Source: Bemisia tabaci (Eukaryota > Arthropoda > Insecta > Hemiptera > Aleyrodidae). Taken from it: a stretch of DNA of 64,000 nucleotides. The notes under the pieces are model-generated. The model searched no databases. It was not told the DNA's origin and saw only the letters and a program-made list of their open reading frames with translations. The DNA lies in the NCBI RefSeq assembly GCF_918797505.1, contig NC_092801.1, forward strand, positions 17,669,731 through 17,733,730, read 5' to 3'. The translations under genes and the position numbers were made by a program. This document shows positions 1 to 11,330 of the stretch, one piece after another; within the stretch, counting starts at the first letter, position 1, and each line of letters opens with the position of its first letter.

Positions 1-295
1 TAAAACGAAACTGGCCAATTTTCAATCATCCAAACGATTTCGTAGAGTCTCTCGGATGATTAGTGGCAATTTGACAAAGACCGGAGGCTTCTGCTTTCAA
101 TAAAATTTTCCGGTCAGAAGCTTCTGATCCCGTTTTCTGAAAACTTCGTTTTTGCACTCACTGCTCTCCTCACTATCACGGCAGACATACTGCGCCATGA
201 ACAGAGCACGTATATTTCAGAGATCATCGGTCGAGGCTATAGTTCATTTTGCGAAGGGCAACGCCATTTTTCGCCCAATGATGATTGATGAGCAA
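1..295. other. single-copy spacer, nothing recognised
   Basis: No repeat family, coding signal or RNA signal was recognised. Short open frames here have no family resemblance. Confidence 0.5.
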
Positions 296-601
296 CAGTG
301 GCGTGGCGTGCTTTGCGATTATCGACTGATTTGCCATTTAAGCCTATGGATAAAAGATCGATTAACAGGGTTTTTGCAACGAACACCTTAGTAATAGATT
401 CTTTACATCAGCTTCAAATAAGGAAATATCGATAGTCGATCATTTGGACTGCATTTTGCAATTTGGACCTATAAATTCCGGCTCATCTGAAAAAACTCGT
501 ATGTGCGCAGGGAAACTAATTGGCACATACGTTGTTTTTAAACCGGGCCGGAATTTATAGTTCCTAATTGCAAAATACAGTCCATTTACGCCTCGCCACT
601 G
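296..601 (+). mobile_element. H1: hAT-like MITE (family H), interrupted by I1
   Basis: Family H runs from CAGTGGCGTGGCGTG to CGCCTCGCCACTG and is about 165 bp when uninterrupted. Its interior has GATATATCGATTGAT-type motifs, a CCATTTAAACCTATGG block and a small GTGTTCGC/GCGAACAC dyad. The flanks ATGAGCAA (288-295) and ATAAGCAA (602-609) match at 7 of 8 positions, so I infer an 8-bp TSD, which is typical of hAT elements. A 138-bp element (I1) sits inside the right half. No coding capacity. Confidence 0.85.
446..583. mobile_element. I1: GGACTG-terminal MITE inside H1
   Basis: Inverted termini begin GGACTGCATTTTGCAA, and the interior is an inverted repeat around TATAAATTCCGGC. It is flanked by ATTT on both sides (442-445 and 584-587). 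Removing the element and one ATTT restores the normal end of family H (GATCATTTACGCC). This shows a 4-bp TSD and that I1 inserted after H1. Confidence 0.85.
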
Positions 602-781
602 ATAAGCAACTTGACCGGCAAAAAACGGGGACAGGAGGGACCCTGAACTAACCTCTTGCCGACAAGTAGGTGGGGACTGTCCCTTTCGGAGACTCCTTAT
701 GTGCAATCAAAAAACTTTTTCCCAACCCAAGAAAAAACTTTCCTGACAAATTTTTAACTCGAGAAGAAATAAAGACACGTA

Positions 782-1192
782 CACTGAAACAAAATTCTCG
801 GCGTTTTTACCAAGGTCCGTTGCTACCTTTACCATCTCACTTTTTTTACCAATTATTGGTCATTTTATCAAGACAGACTGGTAAGCTTACCTAAAATCGG
901 TATTTTTACTGTTTTTTTCAGGCAAGAATACCACTTTTATTGGTAATAAATTCCCGGTAACTTTGCCACTTTATCTCGGTAATTCTACCACAGTCGATAA
1001 AAAATATTGGAGTTTTTACCAAGGTCCAGTAAAATTACCAAGAAAGTTCAAAAATTTACCGAGAATCTCGGTAAAATTACCAATACCATAAATGGTAATT
1101 TTACCAAGAAAAAACTATGATCAAATAGAACCCTGAATTCTTGGTAATTTTACCCTTTTCTCAGTAAATACACCGAGATTTTTTTTTCAGTA
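782..1192. mobile_element. A1: CACTG-terminal MITE (family A)
   Basis: A 411-bp element starting CACTGAAACAAAATT and ending TTTTTTTTCAGTA. Its interior is full of GGTAATTTTACC-like dyads, which form overlapping inverted repeats. Flanked by TA on both sides (780-781, 1193-1194). Two other copies (6064, 49783) have almost the same length and ends. No coding capacity. Confidence 0.85.
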
Positions 1193-2208
1193 TAATTCAA
1201 TACATAAGTGTCAGAGAGTGCGCCCACATTGAGATCTATATTCGCAGAGAGTAAATAGATTTTGAAATTGAACAGAATAAGACTACATAATTTACTTTGC
1301 AAGGTATGAATAATTTGAAAGCGACGAAACATCATCAAGTGTAGGTCACATACCACATTTTAAAATTTTTAATTGTAAAAATTCGACTCTAAAATTGGAT
1401 CTCTAGTTAAAAACTATTGCCGATTACTAAATTGCACCCTCAGCGATTAAATTGACGTCATGATAACGTCTTCACGTCCACCACCTTGGCTGTTTACTTT
1501 TTGAAAATTAGACAGAATATCCGAATTTCCTGTCAAGTGATACCTGCAAAATCCAAGTTTCACTAAAACCGAAAGAACATGAGCCGAGATGTTACATCCA
1601 TCATCTTGGATTTTCGAATTTTGAAAATTTGATTTGAAATTTCAATTCCTCATGAAGGAATGACATCTGGTACCAAGTTTCATAAAAGTAGGTCGAAGAG
1701 GAGCCGCATATCTTAGGATCAATAGAACTCTATTCAGTTGTAAACTATACGAGTCCATTCACAAACGTTAGTGCGCCTTCAATCTCGTCTGATACTGTGC
1801 AATACTTCTGTGGCGGAATAGTTGCTCGGAGCGCCTTTCAACAGTGTCACTTCGATTTTTTGGCAGGACATCAAAATGACCGCTGGACTCAGTCTCTAGC
1901 CAATACCATCTGTACCACCAGTAGATGGTATTGCTCTAGCGCGTGCGCAGTTACGCATTTTTCCATTACTGAAGGTTCATGCCTCAATTTGCGACGATGC
2001 CAGTTTTTCAGTACCCATTTTTCGTGGGAAAACGGAAATGAACACTTCCAAAACCGCCATGATTTATCCAAGATATTATAAGAAATAATTTTTTTAAATG
2101 GCAAACAAACAAGAAAAACAAAACAGAGAGAAAAGAGGATGAACAAACCGAAAACGAAAACAATTATTATTAAAGACAAAAGAACACAAACAAATTGAGA
2201 CCAATCTC
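1193..2208. other. single-copy spacer
   Basis: AT-rich sequence without a recognised repeat, tRNA or protein domain. A short hairpin around TACCATCTG...CAGTAGATGGTA (about 1905-1933) is the only local structure I saw. Confidence 0.4.
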
Positions 2209-2274
2209 GATAGAGTGCGCCACAATCGGTCCTCACAAATTACATGTAAACACATGTGAAGAGCATGAGGAATT
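2209..2274 (+). repeat. 66-bp segment identical to one upstream of the piggyBac relic
   Basis: All 66 bases are identical to 4155-4220, which lies about 115 bp before the piggyBac-like reading frame. The simplest reading is a fragment of the same element's 5' region. Close by, CCGGAAGAAGGGCGTAT occurs at about 2286 and again at about 4044. Confidence 0.7.
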
Positions 2275-2548
2275 GAGGACCATGCCGGAAGAAGGGCGTA
2301 TGTACAAGGTTCAGCGTCGTTAGAAAAACGCATTTGAAGATTTGAAATGGTGTCCCGAAAAATGAAATGCAGCAGTTGGTTAAACCAAAGTCAATTCTCT
2401 TAAACTAGATCCTACAGCTTTGAAATCCATTAAAAGTTTAAAAGAAATAAATAATTTGCCCTCTGTAATCATTGGACAAAGTAAGCCAGAGATACGCCCT
2501 TCTTTCGGAATCCTTGTATGTACGATAAAAAAGAGGATCGTTTTTCTT

Positions 2549-2875
2549 CGATAACTCATAAAGTAATGAAAAAGAAGAAAATCGGGGAAATGACTTTCTG
2601 CTAATACATTTCAGTATTCTAACGAGCCAAAGTTTTTAAAGATCGGGTCACTGGTTGCAGAGAAACCCAGCTTTTTCTGGGCGCACTTGTGATTGCTGAA
2701 GACACTAAATTCACTACTAAGTTGATTTCCTTCTTTTGTATCTCGTGACAAAATTAATTTAAAGGAAATCAAAGAAAACGGTTTCTGCAGAATTTCTTCA
2801 GCTTTCTAACGAGCTATAGTTTTTTAAAATCGGAGGTTTATTAGCGGAAAAAACTGAACTTTTCCGGTTGCACGT
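2549..2875 (+). repeat. old diverged tandem duplication (about 190 bp x 2)
   Basis: Two diverged units (about 2549-2735 and 2739-2875) share a TTTCTAACGAGC(C/T)A block, a TTTAAA-ATCGG block and a terminal CTTTTYYGGNYGCAC. There is no open reading frame across them. Function and family are unknown. Confidence 0.5.
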
Positions 2876-4154
2876 ACATGAGAAAAGTGCATTGTTATTG
2901 TCGTCGGAAAACTGTTATAATCCGCTGTTGCTCCTTATTGAGTCTGGAGGGTCTCCAAAGGTGGTCGAACATTCAATTGGTTACGAATTGCACCCATTGG
3001 ATTCTGTTTGTCTAATATCAATTACATCTTGCCCCCCCCCCCCTTCCAACGGTATGGGATATGCTGTGTTGCCAATCGTCCAGAAATGAACCTTATTGGT
3101 ATAGCGGTTTCTTCTTAAAATTATTGTCTTTTCTTTGGTTGTCATTTTAAACTGTGGAATTCCTTATATGTTTGAACCGAGTGTTGCTTAATAATTTGAT
3201 ACATTGTCCGTAAAAATGAACTTTTCAATGGCCAAACCTTCATCACCGAATGCTCCAATTTTATGAGGATGGAAAATGCGTCGATTTAATCATTCAAAAA
3301 AAAAAAAAAAAAATGCCCCTATAGAGAACTTTTCTTGTCATTTTTCAAGAGTATCTGATGAAAATTCTGTAAGCTCTTGTCTGTTAAGCTTCATTGATCT
3401 TATAATGTTGCCAAATTTAATTAACTCTCAGATAAGGTACGCCCCTTGACCGCTTCCCACTCCAACCCCCCAAGCGCTTCGTCGGGTAATCATTTTCAAT
3501 AAAAAAACCCATGTTGAATATTCTGTAGTTGTTCATGCGACAGATTTCCACTTTTATTGATTAAAAAACTTAAGATCTGTCCGATGTTGCAAAGTTTCTG
3601 CAATATTTTTCGTAATATTCTCGAGAAGTATACGTTCGCGCCTGCGAGTAAGGTGGCTGATATATGTAGGAAGTTCCACGCTGCGGCGCGTCATCACAGC
3701 AGCCATTTGGGAGATTTCACTATCGCGTACTTGTGTATCTTACATCAAACATACATAGAGTCACGAGAATTTGTTTATAAACTTGCAACTCCGAACAACT
3801 CCGAAACTTAAAGCTTCGGACTGCATTAACATTACTAATGTAATATGTGCAATAAATCGTAACTCTCACATTTCACGTTCTGTGATGTACAGTAAATAAA
3901 AATGAATAAATAATCATTCTATTCGGCTAAAACTATTCCTTCTAATGAGAACAAAATGGAAGTGACACTTCTTTCACCAGAAAACAGGTAAAAATCCATA
4001 TCACGGAAGGCAAAATGTGTAAATAAGAGGAGAAAGTTCGTTGGCCGGAAGAAGGGCGTATCTTCGGTGTACTTTACAGGTCAATTATTCACGTAACAAA
4101 TCGACAGATTTTTCTCAAACTTGGAGGATACTCTCACTATTCGACGTAGAATCA
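2876..4154. other. spacer with homopolymer runs
   Basis: Mostly single-copy AT-rich sequence with a C10 run near 3032 and an A17 run near 3297. The motif AAGAAGGGCGTATCT recurs near 4047, with inverted relatives near 2484 and 3437. No gene recognised. Confidence 0.4.
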
Positions 4155-4220
4155 GATAGAGTGCGCCACAATCGGTCCTCACAAATTACATGTAAACACA
4201 TGTGAAGAGCATGAGGAATT
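4155..4220 (+). repeat. 66-bp duplicate upstream of piggyBac relic
   Basis: Identical to 2209-2274. It may belong to the 5' subterminal part of the piggyBac-like element, but no terminal repeat or TTAA duplication could be identified around it. Confidence 0.65.
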
Positions 4221-4334
4221 CCAGTTCGAGGTTAGAATCCTCATCGTGTATGTGCTACTGTTTACATCTTGGTATTTTCTATTAAATTGTGCTAATTTTA
4301 CATCAAATCTCGTCGAAAGTTTTATGCTGAATTC

Positions 4335-5353
4335 GTGCCGTGTTGTTTCATCAATTTTACCAAGATAAACGTGGTGAGTGACTCTCAAATCGCGGAAATA
4401 GTGACTCAAATTGGGAGCGATGAGGAGAGTGAAAATGGAACAGCTGACATTAGTGATGAGGACTTCGACGATGACATTCCTCACGCAAATTTAATTAATA
4501 ATGTAAGTGATACTACTCCTCTTTCAGTGCAGAATATTGCTGAGAATATTGAAAACATAGATGCTCAATGTGAACCTTCACCTTTTGTTTTCGACCCGCA
4601 ATCTTTACAATGGAAAACTTGTGGACATTTCAAGGCAAAACCAGTGCCTTTTTCTGAACTTAATGTTGGTTATCAATCGAGCCTAACCAAGGGCAGCCAG
4701 GAAATAGACTTTTTTAAAGAGATCATATCTCCTGATATTGTGGAAAAAGTGGCAGAAGAAACAAACAGTTTTGTGACTTTGTTGGTAAGACCGGTGTTCT
4801 CGGAAGGGTTACGGAGTACTCCGCAGTCAATCTATGGAAGAACTTAAATGTGAGTGAACTCTACCTTTTCTTTGCTGCATGGTTTTTACAAGCTGTACAT
4901 GGGCTCAATAATATGTCAGAAGATTGGTCAACAAAGTCAACTTTACAGGTTCCTATCTTTTCAAAACTAATGTTGCGGAACAGATTTTTTGCCATTCTTC
5001 GATTCTTGCATTTTTCTTCGCATTTAAATCAGCCCGCTGGTGACAGGATGTATAAAATTCGTTGTGTGTATGATCATGTCAGACATAAGTTTAAGACACT
5101 CTTGAAGCCTTCTCAAAATACTTGTATTGATGAGAGTTTGCTTCTTTTTAAAGGGAGACTTTCATTCAAACAATATATCAAAAGAAAGCGAGCGCGTTTC
5201 GGTATAAAGTCTTATAAATTTTGTGAAAGCTCCAGTGGTCATATTATTGATTTCTTTATGTATCTTGGAGCAAAGACTGAGTCTAACAAAGATGAATATA
5301 AAATAGAGAAGTCTGGTGCTGTATTTTGGAATTTTTTAGCCAACTTGCGTTAA
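4335..5353 (+). pseudogene. piggyBac-type (PGBD4-like) transposase, frameshifted and truncated
   Basis: PiggyBac transposases cut and paste DNA at TTAA with a three-aspartate RNase-H-like domain. Two adjoining frames carry the N-terminal part. The first (4335-4847) has the acidic N-terminus usual for this family (residues about 28-50, rich in D and E) and ends in a region like the start of the DDE_Tnp_1_7 domain (SPDIVEKVAEETN). The second (4850-5353) continues it with RFFAILRFLHF (residues 45-55) and CIDESLLLFKGR. The Asp at residue 94 of that frame (5129-5131) matches the first catalytic aspartate, and KRARFGIKSYK follows. In the second frame the reading is open upstream of its first Met, back into the end of the first frame, so one indel at roughly 4770-4800 explains the break. 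The protein stops at 5353 before the second and third catalytic aspartates. About 337 of the usual 550-600 residues remain, so this copy is inactive. Flanking TIRs were not found. Confidence 0.88.
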
Positions 5354-5454
5354 ATATCAGCACAAAGTTGAAAATCTCAATTCAGAGGGAAAAAGCTCAT
5401 CCATAAGCACAATTTTCCCTCCAAGAGATCCGCTGTTTGGTGCGACACTAGTAA

Positions 5455-6052
5455 CAACCATTCAGGAAGAAAACTGCAGATGCATTTCGACCTTATTGGG
5501 CCAATCCACAGTGCAGTGCAATTGCAGTTCCCTTTTGCAAATTGTAGGGCTAATGTCCTAGCTTTTGCCAAATTCCTGGTGATTTTTATGCGATGTATTT
5601 AAAAATTCCTCTCAGGAGGACAACTGCAGACGCGTTTCGGCCTTATTCTTGTATGTATTTTTGTATTCCCCTTTTGCAAATTGTAGGGCTAATGTCCTAG
5701 CTTTTGCCAAATTCCTGGTAATTTTTATGCAATGTGTGTAAAAATTCCTCTCAGGAGGACAAATGCGGACGCGTTTCGGCCTTATTGGGCCAATGAGGCT
5801 GGTTGCAATTGCAGTTTCCTTTCACAAATTGTAGTGCCAATGTCCTAGCTTTTGCCATATTCCTAGTGATTTTTATGCAATGTACGTAAAAATTCCACTC
5901 AGGAGGACAACTGCAAACGCGTTTCGGCCTTAAGTATTGGGCCAATCCTCAGTGCAGTGCAATTGCAGTTTCCTTTCACAAATTTTTGTGCCAATGTCCT
6001 AGCTTTTGCTTAATTCCTGGTGATTGTTTTGCAATACATGTAAAAATTCCTC
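5455..6052 (+). repeat. tandem array, four units of about 139-154 bp
   Basis: Units share CTCAGGAGGACAACTGCAGA, CGCGTTTCGGCCTTATTGGG, TGCAATTGCAGTTTCC and TAGCTTTTGCCAAATTCCTGG. The landmark AAAAATTCC falls at 5601, 5740, 5888 and 6042, giving periods of 139, 148 and 154. The array begins about 100 bp after the piggyBac relic and stops just before A2. Short frames inside are repeat shadows. Confidence 0.85.
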
Positions 6053-6063
6053 TCAGAAATACA

Positions 6064-6474
6064 CACTGAAAAAAAATTCTTCCCGCTTCTACCCAGGTCC
6101 GTTGGCACCTTTACCATCTCACTTTTTTTACCAATTATTGGTAATTCTACCAAGACAGACTGGTAAGTTCCCCTAAAAACCGGTATTTTTACTGTTTTTT
6201 CAGGTAAGAATACCACTTTTATTGGTAATCAATTCCCGGTAACTTTGCCATTTTATCTCGGTAATTCTACCACAGTCGATAAAAAATATTGGCGTTTTTA
6301 CCGGGGTCCAGTAAAATTACCGAGAAAGTCAATAATTTTACCGAAATTTCTTGGTAAAATTACCAATTCCATAAATGGTAATTTCACCAAGAAAAAACTG
6401 GGATCAAATAGAACCCTGAATTCTTGGTAATTTTACCCTTTTCTTAGTAAATACACCGATATTTTTTTCCAGTG
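6064..6474. mobile_element. A2: CACTG-terminal MITE (family A)
   Basis: 411 bp, starts CACTGAAAAAAAATTC and ends TTTTTTCCAGTG, flanked by CA on both sides (6062-6063, 6475-6476). Interior as in A1. Just outside the element the flanks CTCTCAGAAATACA and TGCATGTTTCTGAGG are roughly complementary to each other, so it may have landed in an older inverted repeat. Confidence 0.88.
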
Positions 6475-6476
6475 CA

Positions 6477-6915
6477 TGTTTCTGAGGAAACTCTGCAACG
6501 TTCGAATGTTTTAACGGCGTTCGTTCCTCCTGAGCGCAAAGAAGTCGGCTATCGGGCCCGGAGCTCACTTGAATAACTCGCTCGAGTCTTTTGCATGATT
6601 TACTCCGAAAAAAGGGCGGCGGAAGCGGGGATAAAAGTTCGGAAAGGCGGCGAGGAAATTTCATTAACAGCGGGCGCGGCCCCGCGTCGCGTCCTCATCC
6701 AGGTGGAAGTCATGCAGTCAATTTTCTGTAATTTTATGATCGGGGAAGGAGGAGTGCCGAGCATTGTTCGATATGCCCTCCATGCAAAACCGAATATGCG
6801 GCTTATCTCATGACCCCTCGAACGAGAGCATACTTATGAACGCCGGGGTTCATGTAAAACTACACCTCGCTAGGTTTTGATAGCCACCAGTTTATTTCTC
6901 CGACTCGAATCATTG
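6477..6915. other. single-copy spacer
   Basis: Moderately GC-rich sequence without recognised repeats or coding domains. Confidence 0.4.
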
Positions 6916-6923
6916 CCTTGTTA

Positions 6924-7344
6924 CACTCTGCCGTGCCAAGGAAGAACGCCGTATGAACATTCGAGAGTTGCCGAATTTCCCCTGATAAAACATGTATTTT
7001 TGACGACATTCATGCATATTTTCCCCTCGACTTTTCAGATATTTTAGATTAAATTGCGTACAAAATAGTCTAAAAAACTGGAAGGAAAGTAGCAAAAATT
7101 TTCCCTATAAATTCGGATCTCATCCGAGAAAATTTGGCAACGTCTGGAAGCTCATACGGCGTTTTTCCTCAGCACGGCAGCACTGGCGTGGCGTGAATGA
7201 TCGATTATCGATATCCCCCCATTTGAAGCTGTGTTAAAGAATCGATTAATGAGGTGTTCGCTGCGATCACTCCGTTTATCGATCCTTCTCCATAGGTTTC
7301 AAGGGCAGATCAATCGATGTATCGCAAAGCACGCCACGCCACTG
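6924..7344 (-). mobile_element. H2: hAT-like MITE, with D1 inserted in its first bases
   Basis: Family H in reverse orientation. Its first four bases CACT were duplicated by D1, so the element runs 6924-6927 plus 7181-7344. With D1 removed, the flanks CCTTGTTA (6916-6923) and CCTCGTTA (7345-7352) form an 8-bp TSD with one mismatch. Confidence 0.85.
6928..7180. mobile_element. D1: CTGCCGTGC-terminal MITE (family D)
   Basis: Family D is the commonest repeat here. It runs CTGCCGTGC(C/T)AAGGAAGAAC to CTTAGCACGGCAG and is about 250 bp. Just inside, both ends carry CGCCGTATGAAC...GTTGCCAAATTTCC inverted repeats, and the middle is AT-rich. D1 is 253 bp and flanked by CACT on both sides (6924-6927, 7181-7184), a 4-bp TSD. 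No coding capacity. Superfamily not assigned. Confidence 0.9.
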
Positions 7345-7467
7345 CCTCGTTATCGGGTCTTACAACGCTTGCCCTCTGAATAACACCCTATTGATAATTT
7401 TTGTAGGTAATTTAAGCTGTTCTCTTTTGGAACAATTGAACGCATTTATGTAGAAGAATTCTTTCTG

Positions 7468-7743
7468 CGGGATGATTGTTAAATTTGATAGACAAAGCGA
7501 TAGATAAAGAAGCATAAGGAAATGGAACGATCCTATTGGTTGAAATGGGTGATTCTTATAGACTAAGGAAGAAAATGATGAACTAACTAAAAACTCTATC
7601 GTGAGTCGTGGGTCGCCGTTAGTTAGTCTAGTACCTACCTCCTTTGTCCATCGCAACCACCCGCTTCCACCAATAGGATCCCTTCATATACTTTTTGTCA
7701 TCTTTGTCTACGGCTTTGTCTACCGATTTCAACAATCACCCGT
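7468..7743. mobile_element. T1: MITE with GATAGACAAAG inverted ends (family T)
   Basis: Ends are CGGGATGATTGTTAAATTTG and its near inverse, followed by ATAGACAAAGC. The interior has AACCAATAGGATC-type dyads. Related copies lie at 27647-27913 and 60286-60731, with a fragment near 50533-50575. No clear TSD. Confidence 0.7.
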
Positions 7744-7825
7744 TGTAGATTAGATTTGACTAGGTTATGGAGCTCTTCGGACCCAGAGTTTATCCACCTA
7801 TTATCCAGAATTTTATATTATCGCA

Positions 7826-7991
7826 ATGTTGCGTGGCGTGCTTTACGATATATCGATTGATCTGCCATTTAGACCTATGGAAAAGGGTCAATATAGAGGA
7901 TATGCTCGCAAAGAACACCTTAATAATCGATTCTTAACCATTGCCTCAAATAGACAAACATCGATAATCGACCATTCACGCCTCGCCACTG
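7826..7991 (+). mobile_element. H3: family H copy with degraded left end
   Basis: Matches family H from GCGTGGCGTGCTTTACG to CGCCTCGCCACTG. The left terminus is mutated and no TSD is convincing. Confidence 0.75.
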
Positions 7992-9470
7992 CTACTGCAA
8001 TTATTAGTATCCGTAATTTCATACAATATTAAACACGTCTCAGACTTTGCTTTTTGTACAAATTCCTTCAGTTTTGCGCTTGGGAGTTTAAATATGTGGA
8101 ATGTCAGCGATATTTTGCTAATGTTATGTGGGTAGGTTTTTTTTAGATAGTTAGGATGATTTTAGTCAAGGCCGTTTGCATGTAGTTGTAAATATTCGAA
8201 AATTTTACAACGTGTCACGTTTGTAAAAGCGATGCCGCCAAGACGTAAAGAAGTGGCGTCTCCTCGCTAAAAGATAATCAGTTTTCCTTCAATTTTGAAT
8301 GATACCACACGCCTCACAGCGGAGTTCATTGAATTGTATCGTACAAGGCTTTCTTGTGTGTTGACGCAAATCCAACTTAAATCAACCACATCTCGTACAT
8401 CACCCTACCTAGTCTTGTGCATATTATTTTTCCGTAGAATTTCCATTTTTCTTTCAAACTGTTTTATTAGATTATAATTTTTTCACTAGCTTTAACAATT
8501 ATGTAATACTACTCTGTACCTTTTACGAGCGAAATACCTCACCTTATCGTGCATTTTCTCGTTCTCTAGGTAGGTTATGAAACTATCATGTGGCCGAATC
8601 TCTAGAAGTTTGGCCACTCTCTTGGTTAAAATAAGAATTATTTTGAATAGTAAAGCTTAGAAACGTTATAAATTGTTTTTTTCTTTTTTTTTTACATTTT
8701 TTGAACATTCATCGCCAATACTTTGTTAGTCCACTCTCATAGTAGTGGTGCCTAACGTATTTAACAGTTGTAATATTGGGATCTCAATTTTTTTTGCACC
8801 AAATTTCTTTTTCCGCGGCGACTGCCATTACTTATTTAAATGAAACCTGAAATAAGTAGTCTTTGCGTGGAAAGTATAAATTCAGCCCCTATTAAAACAT
8901 TTCTTTTTTCGTATAAGCGAACCGTGTGATGCAATGCCAGAGGTACGGGCGATGCATCTGCAAACATAGTTTCCCCACCTTCACGCGGAAGGAATTCAAG
9001 CTAAACTTTCGTGCCCCAGAGGAGCGTTCTGGAGCAATTTTTATTCAATTGCTTTCCGGGAAACTTTTATGAGACAAAGAAAATTCGCCAGCAAGTCTCA
9101 TTTTTTCAATTCCACTTTTACTAAGTGCTGCGCTCGCCCGTCGAACAACTTTCTGCAACCAGTTGGCGCTTGGAAGCCGGACGGCGTGTTGTCCTGGAAT
9201 GTCGAGCGATTCGAAACGGCTTCCAGTTTTGAGATTGCTTGTTTAAAAATTTAAATCATCGTCGTAGAACCCTGCTTATATTCTCCGTGAGTTTTCAGAG
9301 TGTATCCTTGTGCCTTCACTGCTGCATCATTAGTGTCGCATGCAATTTATACGCAACCATATCAGTATAAACAGCGGATATCCGATATCCGCCCATTTTT
9401 AGGGATAACGCTTTTCCACAATCCGCAAATTGCAAAAAAGAGGCAAATTTTAAAGTTGAAATCGACGATA
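7992..9470. other. long single-copy stretch
   Basis: About 1.5 kb without recognised repeats. 8000-8900 is AT-rich. 9000-9240 is more balanced and contains TTTTAT and AATTG cores typical of homeodomain-bound DNA, but nothing decisive. No exon supported. Confidence 0.4.
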
Positions 9471-9699
9471 CACTTAAAAAAAAAACACATTGAATCTAGA
9501 GTCCAGACTCTTAAAAACATAGACAAGAAAAAATACTCTTGATTCAATCGAATTTTTGCTTAAATCAAGAACCAAGCCTCTTAATTTGAGCGGATTTCCT
9601 TTTGATTTTAGCAAAAATCTGATTGAATCAAGAGTATTTTTTCTTGTCAATGTTTTCAAGAGTCTGGACTCTATATCCAATGTGTTTTTTTTCCCAGTG
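9471..9699. mobile_element. C1: palindromic CACTG-type MITE (family C)
   Basis: Family C is about 225 bp and runs CACTGGAAAAAAAACACATT to TTTTTTCCAGTG. Its arms are near-perfect inverted repeats that include TCTAGAGTCCAGACTCTT, GACAAGAAAAAATACTCTTG and a central AAGCCTCTTAATTTGAGCGG. This copy starts CACTT. The arms give short open frames on both strands, which are palindrome artefacts. Confidence 0.85.
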
Positions 9700-10716
9700 C
9701 TCACTTTTAAGGATATTTTTTTAATTTCGTTATAAGTCGCTCATCTAGCGGGTGAACCCTGACAAGTCTGGAAATCGTGTCGTTTTTTGTCAGGGAAAAC
9801 CTGGAAAAGTCAGGTAATTTCATTCTAAAATCTTGTAAACACCCTGCTATTGAACGTTGGGATGCGCTTTGCGAAGCAAGTTTCTGCAAATTAGGTTAGG
9901 GTTGCTAAAGCACTCGCTCAACTCTTTGCCCATCAATCATCATCAGGCGAACCTGAGCGTTGACTTCCGAATAGTGCGGGATCTTGAAAGCACATCGTCT
10001 CTGGGTTCATACAATGAATTTCTAACCCTGTCTGCTGGTTTATTCCATATAGGGTCAATATAAAATGATGCTTTAATAGTCAGGAGCGTATTTTAAAGAG
10101 TTTGCGTAAGTTTCACCGTGAGGAGAGTACTTACGAAAAACAAAAGGAGGGAAAACAGGTAGTGTGGGGAGGGGGTGGGGGCTATTTAGACTCTGTTTGC
10201 GATCCGCGCTCAGCACACAAAACTGTAATAAAACCGATCGAACATGTTTGCTCCCCAGTAAGCTCGAAGATTCTGTTAGCACCGTAGAACATAAATCTCC
10301 ATCGTTACGTTAACATTATACGCGCTCCATCAATGTTAGTTTACTCGTTGCAGTCAGGGTCAGTCAAATAATGAGAGGAATGACCAATCGGATAGCCGCA
10401 GGGAAAATACTTCTATCTACCTCGACTTAATTCACATATTTCATAAATATATTTGATCCTTATATAAGATAATTTATTAGTTAATATAGTCCGATAGTGC
10501 CAAGATACAGGGAGGAACATAAATTTCATTTTACTAGCGGCATACCATTGCATTTTGACGCTACTGCACCAATTTCCATACCTTCTGATACAACCTCAAT
10601 ACGACTAACAAGTTAAGTTTACTAAAAGTCATAAAAATTGGATTCATTTAATTTTTATAGATTCATCTTAATCTCCCCCCCCCCCAAAAAAAAAATCCAA
10701 ATCTCGCCCTTCAATA
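9700..10716. other. single-copy spacer with C/A homopolymers
   Basis: No repeat family recognised. Near 10674-10695 a C12 run is followed directly by an A-run, next to the degenerate end of a D fragment. Confidence 0.4.
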
Positions 10717-10850
10717 CTGCCGTGCTAACAAAAAAAACAAAAAAAAAAAAAAAAAACGTCGTATGCACATTCGAGAGTTGCGAAATTCTCTCCGATAAAA
10801 TGTTTATTTTTTTTAGGAGAGATACCTATGAATCTTTTCTCTTGAGGGTT
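10717..10850. mobile_element. D2: left-end fragment of family D
   Basis: CTGCCGTGCTAAC, an expanded A-run, then CGTCGTATGCACATTCGAGAG and the start of the AT-rich interior. The right end is missing. Confidence 0.65.
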
Positions 10851-10912
10851 CCAGTTGTTTTAGATCTGATCCTGAATGTCCAATTGCAGCCCACTTTTTT
10901 ACACTGATTTGA

Positions 10913-11330
10913 CAGCCAGCACCAAGCCTGAAATATCTGCCCTTGGACGCAGCCGGCGCGGCGTTGCGCGCCATCAGTTTTCCTTCAATTTTTGGCACGC
11001 AACCCGCATGTCCTAAGAGCACGAATAGTTGTATCCATGCACCTACATCACAAGCGGTGCAATGTGGTTAATTCAGTTGGCTTTAAGGAATTTAAACGGA
11101 CTTTTTCAGTTCAATGTGTTGCTTCTCAGTCACCATTTCGATTGCTAATCCCTGAAATAAACGATTATTTTTCTTCTCAAAATTGCTGAAGGTTTATTTT
11201 CAGCGGTATTTTAGAAAACGAACCACCACGATGCATTGCTAAAATCAAACTTCGGAATGACCAATTACTTTAATACCGAGACCGATATGTTAAATCCTGA
11301 CATTCAGAAGTTGTAGCAGCATATCTCTTA
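10913..11330 (+). repeat. G1: dispersed repeat, family G
   Basis: About 420 bp shared with 15427-16060. It includes GCACGCAACCCGCATGTCCT, CACAAGCGGTGCAATGTGGT and GAACCACYACGMTGCRTTGCT. There are no terminal repeats and no coding frame. Origin unknown. Confidence 0.7.

Noticed and set aside
5455..6052. CRISPR-like array
   Set aside because: Units of about 140-154 bp without short repeats separated by unique spacers. Ordinary tandem repeat in a eukaryotic context.
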